Shown here: positions 1-6,554 of the stretch, one piece after another
How the letters are laid out: the number at the start of each line of letters is the position of its first letter
How positions within the stretch are numbered: the first letter of the stretch is position 1
NCBI GenBank assembly: GCA_900696525.1
Contig: CAADGL010000012.1
Location: 620,001 to 684,000 of the forward strand
Length of the DNA: 64,000 nucleotides
From: an uncultured Planctomycetota bacterium
Lineage (GTDB): Bacteria; Planctomycetota; Phycisphaerae; UBA1845; Fen-1342
Direction of reading: 5' to 3'
Made by a program: the position numbers and the translations under genes
The notes under the pieces: generated by a model
Seen by the model: only the letters and a program-made list of their open reading frames with translations
Told to the model about the DNA's origin: nothing
Database searches by the model: none

Positions 1-1257
1 CCGCCGTCGGGCAACGATTTGCCGATCACGTACCCACAGGCGCTGCGTCTCGACAGCGTGGCCTCTCTGGGCGGCGCTTCGTTGCCCGAAGGCGTGTACT
101 TCCTCTGGGCCGAGATCGACACCGACCGCACCGAGCCGGTCCGCACCTATGCCAATCCGATCATCCAGGTCGTAGCGCCCTTCACCGCCACCGTCGAGGC
201 CACGACGCCGCGCGTGCCGCTGTTCAACGACGCGGCGGCGGTGGTCGTGTCGCCCGCGAAAATACGGCAGGTGATGGACCTGGGGCCGCTGGCGCAGGGA
301 GACCGGCTGTTCCTGAGCCTGCTGAACACGCCCGGTTTCGGCGAGCAGTTCACACTGGCGCGCGACTACAGCCTCTACATTCTGGACGCCGACCAGAGCA
401 TCTACGCCTGGTACCAGCCGGGCTTCATCCTGTTCAACTCCGAGACCAAGATGGTCATCGGTCACAGCAGCCCGCATTACTACATCGTGACGGACGGCGG
501 CAACAGCGTAAACGTGCGCATCCAGCGCAACGCGAACCTGTTCGAGACGCGGCCGCAGCGGGTCTTTGTGCGATTCGACGGCGGGGTGAACATCGCCGCC
601 GGCCCGTTCCCCGGCCAGAACATCCCGCCGCTGAGCGCGGCCGACTTCAACCAGTTCTTCAACACGAATCCGAACTTCACGGATCCGGCGGACACGGTGG
701 TTCTGGAACAGGTGATCATGCAGACGTTGCGGAACGTGTATGACGGGTTCAACGTGCAGTTCACGGGCACGAACGAGAGCCCCACGCCGCCCGCGCTGCC
801 CTACAAGACGATCTACGTCGGCGGCTCGGCGCCGGGGCAGTTGGCGTACGGGATCGCCGACTACATCAACCCGCGCAATGACACGCACACCGGGACGGCG
901 ATCACGTACGCGCTGACGGTCGGCGAAGGGATCATCGACAATCCGTTCGTCGCGAACCCCGTGCTCTCGGGCAATCCCTCCCAGGCCCTGAACGATCTCG
1001 GCTTCGCGCTCGGGCAGGTCACCGCCCACGAAATCGGGCACCTGCTGGGATTGCGGCACACCGGCGACGGAACAGACATCATGCAGGGCTCCGAGGGGAC
1101 CGGTTCGGGCGACCCGACCGTGCCGCGCACGTTGAAGTCCGCGGCGCCGGCGGCGTTCGAGCAGATCGACCTGCTTCCGGTGCCGATTGGGCCCGACGTG
1201 CCGCCGATCGGAATTCAGAATGCGCCGCAATACCTCAGTGAGACCGTCGGGGGTTGA
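1..1257 (+). CDS. Secreted metzincin-type zinc metalloprotease, C-terminal part (5' end outside window)
   Basis: The reading frame is open from base 1, so the true start lies to the left; the first start-like codon in view (TTG at 19) is probably internal. The visible 418 codons look like an extracellular protein: beta-rich, with no membrane segment. Near the C-terminus, at 1027-1059, is HEIGHLLGLRH, the HExxHxxGxxH zinc site of metzincins, in which three His bind zinc and Glu is the catalytic base. An IMQG sequence about seven codons later (Met at 1081) could be the Met-turn. The region before it, roughly codons 1-220, resembles the repeat or beta-sandwich modules of planctomycete exoproteins, but I cannot name a domain. 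Peptidase activity is inferred from the motif; the substrate is unknown. A hairpin terminator follows at 1344-1368. Confidence 0.8.
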   Translation, partial: PPSGNDLPITYPQALRLDSVASLGGASLPEGVYFLWAEIDTDRTEPVRTYANPIIQVVAPFTATVEATTPRVPLFNDAAAVVVSPAKIRQVMDLGPLAQGDRLFLSLLNTPGFGEQFTLARDYSLYILDADQSIYAWYQPGFILFNSETKMVIGHSSPHYYIVTDGGNSVNVRIQRNANLFETRPQRVFVRFDGGVNIAAGPFPGQNIPPLSAADFNQFFNTNPNFTDPADTVVLEQVIMQTLRNVYDGFNVQFTGTNESPTPPALPYKTIYVGGSAPGQLAYGIADYINPRNDTHTGTAITYALTVGEGIIDNPFVANPVLSGNPSQALNDLGFALGQVTAHEIGHLLGLRHTGDGTDIMQGSEGTGSGDPTVPRTLKSAAPAAFEQIDLLPVPIGPDVPPIGIQNAPQYLSETVGG

Positions 1258-1343
1258 TGGCGACCAGTGGGTGGTGTTGAGGCGCCGGCCTGCGGCGAGC
1301 GGTGGATGTAAACCGCTTTGTGGTCAAAGAGTTGCCCGCGGCC

Positions 1344-1368
1344 GAGAGCGGTATCGACGCTCTCTTTT
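1344..1368 (+). terminator. Putative intrinsic terminator after the metalloprotease gene
   Basis: GAGAGCG (1344-1350) and CGCTCTC (1358-1364) form a perfect 7-bp stem with a 7-base loop, followed directly by TTTT. It lies about 90 bases after the protease stop codon, on the same strand. Confidence 0.6.
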
Positions 1369-1435
1369 CACGTTCTGTGAGGCGTTTCGCAGTTCTCTGT
1401 TTTCACAGATGGCGCGGTTTTGTTCTTCACAAGCA

Positions 1436-1463
1436 TTGATTGCCTGAGAAATCCCGGTAGAAT
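1436..1463 (+). promoter_or_regulatory. Putative sigma-70-type promoter of the LacI-family gene
   Basis: TTGATT at 1436-1441 and TAGAAT at 1458-1463 are separated by 16 bases. These match the -35 (four of six) and -10 (five of six) consensus. The start codon of the regulator follows about 90 bases later. Short inverted sequences just upstream (TCACGTTCTGTGA at 1368-1380 and CTGTTTTCACAG nearby) could be operator sites, but nothing proves this. Confidence 0.5.
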
Positions 1464-1553
1464 TCACGCCCGTCGGCCTGTGCGGCAAATCCTAAGATTG
1501 TGCCTGTGCGCGCCATTCTCGGGTTTCCTGGGTGGCGCCGGACTGGTGGTGGT

Positions 1554-2549
1554 ATGCCAAAGGTCACCATCGAAGATATTTCGCGAGCGACCGGTCTATC
1601 CCGAGGGACCGTCTCGCGGGCGCTGAACGACCGTCCCGACATCAGCACCCTGACAAAACAGAAGGTCCTCGAAGCCTGCCGGCGCCTCCAATACGTGCCC
1701 AGTCACGCCGCCCGGTCGCTTGCGACCGGGCGCAGTTACGCGGTGGCCATCCTGCTGCGCGACGTGCAAGCCACGTCGGCGACGGGCTTTCTGCGGGGCG
1801 CCGCGCGGCAGGCGCTGCTGTCGCGCTACGCGGTTCTCGTCATCGAGTTGCGCGAGCCTGCCGCGCAGGCGGGTCTGAGCTCCGACCGCGTCGACGGCGC
1901 GCTGGTCGTGGCGGATCTGTCCGCGTCGGAGGCGCAGTGGCTGCGGGAGACGCTGCACGAGCGCACCATCGTCTCCGCCTATCCGATCAAGGCTCTCGAC
2001 GTCGACGTATTCCGCTCGGATCAGCGCGAGTCCGGACGCCTGGTCGCTCGGCAACTCCTCCGGTTCGGGTCGGCGATCGCCTACGTCCACGTCGCCGACG
2101 ACAATCCCGACGGCGAACAGCGACGGGAGGGCTTCCTCGAGATCATTGACGCCGCCGGCCTTCCCCAGCAGGACCATTTCTTCGCTTTTTCCGAGGAAGA
2201 GTTCCGTGACGGCCGGGTGGCCGATGTCGTGGGTCCGCGCCTGGCCGACCTGCGTGGCGTCGGGGCATCGGACGACGTGGTCGCGGCTTCGCTGATGTTC
2301 GCGGCGGAGCGGCGGGGCCGGGTTGTCGGTCGAGACCTGGCGGTGATCGGGCAGGGCAACGAGCCGTTCGCGCGGCGACTGCGCCCAGGGCTGTCGAGCG
2401 TTGACTTCTGCGGCGAGGAGATCGGCCAGCGCGCGATGGAGGCGTTCCTGCAACGACTGAGTGAAAGCCGGCAGGACGCGCCGCAGACCGTGCTCGTCGC
2501 TCCCGCGTTCATGGAGCGGGAGTCGTCGGCGGGTGTATCGCGCGCCTAG
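1554..2549 (+). CDS. LacI/GalR-family transcriptional regulator
   Basis: A 331-residue protein, the usual LacI-family length. The N-terminus (residues 2-50) is a LacI helix-turn-helix: VTIEDISRATGLSRGTVSRA, followed by the hinge region with QYVPSHAARSLATGRS. The rest is a periplasmic-binding-protein-like ligand and dimerisation fold. The frame is open 18 codons further upstream (GTG at 1500), but the ATG at 1554 puts the helix-turn-helix at the very start, as in the family. The gene stands alone, with no transport or sugar-catabolic genes beside it, so neither ligand nor target genes can be deduced. It may regulate itself or act at a distance. Confidence 0.9.
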   Translation: MPKVTIEDISRATGLSRGTVSRALNDRPDISTLTKQKVLEACRRLQYVPSHAARSLATGRSYAVAILLRDVQATSATGFLRGAARQALLSRYAVLVIELREPAAQAGLSSDRVDGALVVADLSASEAQWLRETLHERTIVSAYPIKALDVDVFRSDQRESGRLVARQLLRFGSAIAYVHVADDNPDGEQRREGFLEIIDAAGLPQQDHFFAFSEEEFRDGRVADVVGPRLADLRGVGASDDVVAASLMFAAERRGRVVGRDLAVIGQGNEPFARRLRPGLSSVDFCGEEIGQRAMEAFLQRLSESRQDAPQTVLVAPAFMERESSAGVSRA

Positions 2550-2733
2550 GGACCCTCTTTTTTCCTTGGCCTGCCTCGATACCGGACAATCGCGTCAGAT
2601 TCGGCGTCCTCGAGGGCCCATCCTCTGCGCCGCCAGGGACCGGCGCCTTGACGCGGTTCCCCCGCGGCGATTACATATTCATGGGGTCTTGAGGTACCGC
2701 CGGGCCTGACGGCGGCTGACCGAACTTTGGCCT

Positions 2734-2739
2734 TACAAT
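2734..2739 (+). promoter_or_regulatory. Putative -10 element upstream of hpf
   Basis: TACAAT matches five of six -10 consensus bases and sits 64 bases before the hpf start. I see no good -35 hexamer at standard spacing, so this is weak. It would start the hpf-pts-RNase E transcription unit. Confidence 0.3.
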
Positions 2740-2803
2740 CGTGCCGCGGCGGCGGGGAGGAGCGGCTCCGAGCCCGGCGCGGACGCGAGACCAGGATGTG
2801 TCC

Positions 2804-3103
2804 ATGCAAATCACGGTTTCGGGCCGGCACATGACGGTGAGCGACGAGGTGAAGTCGTACTGTCAGGACAAGGCAGGCCGGCTGCTGCGGTTCTACGATC
2901 GGATACAATCGATCGAGTTGGTGCTGGGCGGGGCGGATGGCCAGCACAGCGCGGAGATCATCGTTCACGCCGAGGGGACGCACCCCTTCGTGGCGAGCGA
3001 GCAGCACGACGACGTGCACGCGGCGATAGACGTGTTGATGGACAAGGTCGAGGGGCAGATTCGCCGCCACAAGGAACGGTTGCGCAATCGCAAGCACCCC
3101 TAG
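2804..3103 (+). CDS. hpf: Ribosome hibernation promoting factor (HPF/YfiA family, short form)
   Basis: A 99-residue protein beginning MQITVSGRHMTVSDEVKSYC, the standard start of short HPF/RaiA proteins. It continues with the beta-alpha-beta-beta-beta-alpha pattern and ends in a basic tail (RRHKERLRNRKHP). These proteins bind the 30S decoding region in stationary phase and stop translation. The frame is open 21 codons upstream (GTG at 2741), but homology begins at the ATG at 2804. It is the first gene of a plus-strand run with ptsN, ptsH and ptsI. An hpf-ptsN neighbourhood is also found beside rpoN in proteobacteria, although no rpoN is present here. Confidence 0.93.
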   Translation: MQITVSGRHMTVSDEVKSYCQDKAGRLLRFYDRIQSIELVLGGADGQHSAEIIVHAEGTHPFVASEQHDDVHAAIDVLMDKVEGQIRRHKERLRNRKHP

Positions 3104-3134
3104 AGAACGAGGCCGCGTAGCATTGGGAGTAGGC

Positions 3135-3647
3135 TTGGCATCCGGTGCGCGAGAGCTGGGACCCGCCTTGAAGCTGCTTGACCTGGTGCGGCCGGACTGC
3201 ATTGTCGCGGAGCTGTCGTCGACAGATCGGAACGGCGTGATCCGCGAGCTGGTGCAGGTGCTGGCGGATGCAGGCCAATTGGATGAGTCGCAGGTGGAGG
3301 TGGTTTCGCGGAGCATCATCGCGCGCGAGCGCTCGCGCGGGACGACGGGGTTCGGGAAGGGCGTGGCGGCTCCGCACGCGAAGGTGGAGGGGCTATCGCG
3401 GATGATGGCGGCGATCGGCCGCTCGTCGCGGGGCGTCGACTTCGCCTCGCTTGACGGCGAGCCGGTGTTCGCGGTGTTCCTCATCATCAGTCCGGACGCG
3501 GAGCCGGAGCGGCACCTGCGGGCAATGGACCTGGTGTTTCGCCACTTGCAGCAGGATCGTTTCCGCAGGTTCCTGCGCCAGACGGACAAAGCCGATGCAA
3601 TCTACGAGCTGCTCAGAGAGGCCGACGAGAGGCAGCTCGCGCCGTGA
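3135..3647 (+). CDS. ptsN: PTS EIIA protein of the nitrogen/regulatory type (PtsN-like)
   Basis: About 170 residues covering one PTS EIIA-2/Ntr domain. The phosphoryl-accepting His lies in FGKGVAAPHAKVEG (His81 by this start), matching the IPH motif of PtsN. No EIIB or EIIC is fused or adjacent, so a regulatory role is more likely than sugar uptake. The start is uncertain. TTG at 3135 has GGGAG five bases upstream and is chosen here. TTG at 3123 and TTG at 3168 (which would give MKLLDLVRPDCIVAEL, close to the family start) are alternatives. It lies 31 bases after hpf and overlaps the HPr gene by four bases. Confidence 0.88.
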   Translation: MASGARELGPALKLLDLVRPDCIVAELSSTDRNGVIRELVQVLADAGQLDESQVEVVSRSIIARERSRGTTGFGKGVAAPHAKVEGLSRMMAAIGRSSRGVDFASLDGEPVFAVFLIISPDAEPERHLRAMDLVFRHLQQDRFRRFLRQTDKADAIYELLREADERQLAP

Positions 3648-3973
3648 CGGCGACGGCGGACGTGACAGCATGGATTCGGCAGGGAGCAAACGACGGGCGG
3701 GCCGTGGTGCACGAACGAGAGGCCGTTATCCGCAATCGCGAGGGGCTGCATTTCCGCCCGATCATGCGTGTGGTGGACACGGCCTCGCGGTTTCTATCGC
3801 GCGTCACGCTCCAGGTCGAGGACCGCAAGGCCGACGCGCGCAGCCCCATGGAGCTGCTGATGCTCGTCGCCACCTGCGGCACGCGCCTGAGAATCATGGC
3901 TGAGGGAGACGACGCCGAGCAGGCCCTCGGGGCGCTCGTCGGTCTCATTGAGGACGGCTTCGGCGAGAGCTGA
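3644..3973 (+). CDS. ptsH: HPr-family phosphocarrier protein
   Basis: The GTG start overlaps the ptsN stop as GTGA, which suggests translational coupling. The protein has 109 residues, with about 20 more at the N-terminus than classical HPr. NREGLHFRP carries the phospho-acceptor His (His36). ARSPMELLML carries a Ser (Ser67). The spacing of 31 residues is exactly that of His15 and Ser46 in classical HPr, so both the EI-dependent site and a possible HPr-kinase site are kept. No HPr kinase gene lies in the window. A shorter start at the GTG at 3704 would give a near-classical length. Confidence 0.9.
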   Translation: MTATADVTAWIRQGANDGRAVVHEREAVIRNREGLHFRPIMRVVDTASRFLSRVTLQVEDRKADARSPMELLMLVATCGTRLRIMAEGDDAEQALGALVGLIEDGFGES

Positions 3974-4062
3974 GGCCTGGACGGTACTTTGAACGAATAT
4001 TGCTCGGCCCGCCGCGCCCAACGGCGCCACGGGCCCCCAGCCGCGGCGGCGCCCGGCGACGA

Positions 4063-5805
4063 ATGATCACAAAAAAGGGAATCAGCGCCTCGCCCGGCGT
4101 GGCGATCGGTCCGGCCTTGGTACTGGATACCGAGGAGTATCGCATTCCGCGCCGGACGATCACGGCGGCGGAAGCGCCGGCGCAGGTGCGCGTCCTGGAT
4201 GCGGCTCTGGAGGCGTCGCGGCAGGAGATCAGTGACCTGCGCGAGGCTGCGGCGCGCAAGCTGGGCGAGCAGACGGCCGACATATTCCGCTTTCACGAGG
4301 CGCTGATCGCCGACAAGACGTTGCGGGCGGCGGTGACGGCGCTGATCGAACAGCAGCACTACAGCGCGGCGTACGCGTTCGTTCAGGAGATGTCGAAGCG
4401 GCAGCGCGTCTTCCGGGCGGTGCCGGATCCGTACCTGAAGGAGCGCGTGCGCGACCTTGTTGATATCGAGAAGCGCGTCCTGCGTCACATCCTGGGGCGG
4501 GCGCGCGAGGACATCACCAAGCTGTCCGAGCCGGTGGTGATCGTCGCGCACGACATCATGCCTTCCACGGCGCTTCAGCTCGATCGCGAGCACATCCTGG
4601 CTTTTGCCACGAACGTGGGCGGGCAGACCTCGCACACGGCGATCATCGCCCGCGGCCTGGGCATCCCGGCGGTCGTGGCGCTCAACGACCTGACCGCGGA
4701 CGTCTCCGGCGGCGAGACGGTGATCATCGATGGGATGCATGGGATCGTCGTCGCCAACCCGGACGCGGAGACGGTCGCCCGCTACGAGGCGCAGCGCGAC
4801 CAGCACAAGCGCCAGACGCTGGAATTGCGCGGCATCCGCGATCTGCCCTCGGTCACGCGCGACAAGACGGCCATCCGCCTGCTGTCGAACATCGAGCTGG
4901 CCGACGAGACGCGCAACGCGCTCGACAGCGGCGCCGAAGGCGTCGGCCTGTACCGCACCGAGTTCCTCTTCCTCGCTTCGGAGCGCGTGCCGACCGAGGA
5001 CCAGCAGTACGAGGCCTTCCGTGCCGCCGTACGGCACGCCCGCGGCAAGAGCGTGGTCATTCGCACGGTCGACCTGGGCGCCGACAAGCTCATGGCCTCG
5101 ATGGGCCCGCAGCACGACCAGAACCCGGACCTGGGCCTGCGCTCGCTGCGCTTCTGCCTCCAGCACCTCGACATGTTCAAGACGCACCTGCGCGCCATCC
5201 TGAGGGCGGCCGCCGAGGGCGATGTGCGCGTCATGTTCCCCATGATCACCACCCTGCTCGAGCTGCGCCAGGCCAAGGCCACGCTCAACGACGTCATGGA
5301 AGACCTCGAGGAGGACGGCGTGCCGTTCCGCCGCGACATCCCGATCGGCATCATGGTCGAGACTCCGGCCGCCGCGCTGCTGGCCTCCTCCTTCGCCAAG
5401 GAGGTGGCTTTCATGAGCATCGGCACCAACGACCTGACGCAGTACACGCTGGCGGTCGACCGCGCCAACGAGCGCGTCGCGTATCTCTACTCGCCGCACA
5501 ACCCGGCGGTGCTGAAGCTCATCCGCGAGGTGGTCCAGGCGGCCAACAAGGCCCAGGTCGCCGTGAACCTCTGCGGCGAGATGGCCGGCGAGCCGCTGTA
5601 CTGCGAGTTGCTGGTGGGGCTCGGGCTGCGGCAGCTCTCCATGGCGCCGAAGGACATCCCCGAGGTGAAGCGCATCGTGCGCTCCACGACCATCAAGCGC
5701 TGCGAGGCCGTCGCCCGCAAGGTGATGCGCTTCGACGGCGAACGCCAGGTGCACAACTTCCTGCACAAGTCGCTCGAAGAGCTGCGCCGGGAGCACCGCG
5801 CATGA
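4063..5805 (+). CDS. ptsI: Phosphoenolpyruvate-protein phosphotransferase (PTS enzyme I)
   Basis: A 580-residue protein, the usual EI size, that transfers phosphate from PEP to HPr. The N-terminal HPr-binding and swivelling domains contain GGQTSHTAIIAR with the phospho-His (His191). The C-terminal PEP-binding barrel contains TEFLF, the IGTNDLTQY segment and NLCGEMAG with the catalytic Cys (Cys504). These positions sit within two residues of E. coli His189 and Cys502. The frame is open 21 codons upstream, but homology begins at MITKKGISASPGVAIGPA. It completes the EI-HPr-EIIA chain beside ptsN and ptsH. The stop codon overlaps the next start as ATGA. Confidence 0.96.
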   Translation: MITKKGISASPGVAIGPALVLDTEEYRIPRRTITAAEAPAQVRVLDAALEASRQEISDLREAAARKLGEQTADIFRFHEALIADKTLRAAVTALIEQQHYSAAYAFVQEMSKRQRVFRAVPDPYLKERVRDLVDIEKRVLRHILGRAREDITKLSEPVVIVAHDIMPSTALQLDREHILAFATNVGGQTSHTAIIARGLGIPAVVALNDLTADVSGGETVIIDGMHGIVVANPDAETVARYEAQRDQHKRQTLELRGIRDLPSVTRDKTAIRLLSNIELADETRNALDSGAEGVGLYRTEFLFLASERVPTEDQQYEAFRAAVRHARGKSVVIRTVDLGADKLMASMGPQHDQNPDLGLRSLRFCLQHLDMFKTHLRAILRAAAEGDVRVMFPMITTLLELRQAKATLNDVMEDLEEDGVPFRRDIPIGIMVETPAAALLASSFAKEVAFMSIGTNDLTQYTLAVDRANERVAYLYSPHNPAVLKLIREVVQAANKAQVAVNLCGEMAGEPLYCELLVGLGLRQLSMAPKDIPEVKRIVRSTTIKRCEAVARKVMRFDGERQVHNFLHKSLEELRREHRA

Positions 5806-6554
5806 CCTCCGCACCCGCCACTCCCGGGCCGCGTCCGGTCGGCGGGCCGCCGCGGGCCGCCGAACGCCATCGCGCCGCGCTGTTGCTGGCGATCGAGGGC
5901 GACCTGCGCTTCCTGTCGCACCGCGACGAGATGCGCCTGCTGGAGCGCGCCTTGATCCGCGCCGAGTGGCCCTTGCGCTACTCGCAGGGCTTCAACCCGC
6001 AGCCACGGCTGACGCTCCCGCTGCCGCGGCCCGTCGGGCTGGCCTCTGCGAGCGACCTGGCGCTCGTGGACCTGCACGAGCCGCGCCCCGCGGACGCGCT
6101 GGCGGCGTCGCTGGCGCCGGCCCTGCCCGCCGGCTGCCGCCTGTTGCGCGTTGTATCACCCGCCACGCGCCGCTCGCCGCAGGCCTGCAGCGCGGAGTTC
6201 GAGTTGCCGCTGTCGGCGGAGGACGCGGCCACGGCGCAGCAGCGCCTGGCCGCGCTCTTCGCCGCGACGGAGATCGTGGCGCAGCGCTCGCCGTCGCCCG
6301 GAAAGCCCGCGGCCCCGACGAACGTGCGCCCTTTCCTGAAGCATGCTTCGCTGACGGACCAGGTCTTGCGACTGCGCCTGACGATCGATCAGCAGCGCTC
6401 GGCCCGGCCAGGAGAATTCCTGGCGGCGCTGGGCCTCGATCCCGTCGCGCACACCGCGAGATGGATCCGGGTCAACGTGACCTGGGACGTGGACCTGGCC
6501 GATCAGCCCGACACCTCAAACCATTCGAGGACGAACCTTGGCCAAGACGACTAA
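5802..6554 (+). CDS. TIGR03936/DUF2344 family (radical-SAM-linked protein)
   Basis: A 250-residue protein. The core FLSHRDEMRLLERALIRAEW followed by YSQGFNPQPRLTLPLPRPVG is characteristic of the DUF2344/TIGR03936 family, which is usually fused to or beside a TIGR03960 radical-SAM protein and just upstream of RNase E/G. The RNase E/G neighbour is present and its TTG start overlaps this gene's end. The radical-SAM partner is not adjacent and was not recognised in the window. The start overlaps the ptsI stop (ATGA). The molecular function of the family is not settled; tRNA or rRNA modification has been suggested from its context. Confidence 0.85.
   Translation: MTSAPATPGPRPVGGPPRAAERHRAALLLAIEGDLRFLSHRDEMRLLERALIRAEWPLRYSQGFNPQPRLTLPLPRPVGLASASDLALVDLHEPRPADALAASLAPALPAGCRLLRVVSPATRRSPQACSAEFELPLSAEDAATAQQRLAALFAATEIVAQRSPSPGKPAAPTNVRPFLKHASLTDQVLRLRLTIDQQRSARPGEFLAALGLDPVAHTARWIRVNVTWDVDLADQPDTSNHSRTNLGQDD

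Noticed and set aside
2547..2570. Terminator after the LacI gene (AGGGACCCT followed by a T-run)
   Set aside because: The palindrome leaves no room for a hairpin loop, so only the T-run remains as evidence.
3613..5814. 733-codon open frame on the minus strand opposite ptsI
   Set aside because: It mirrors ptsI and the start of its neighbour; the product is His/Arg/Asp/Leu-rich with no domain. GC-rich third positions create such antisense frames.
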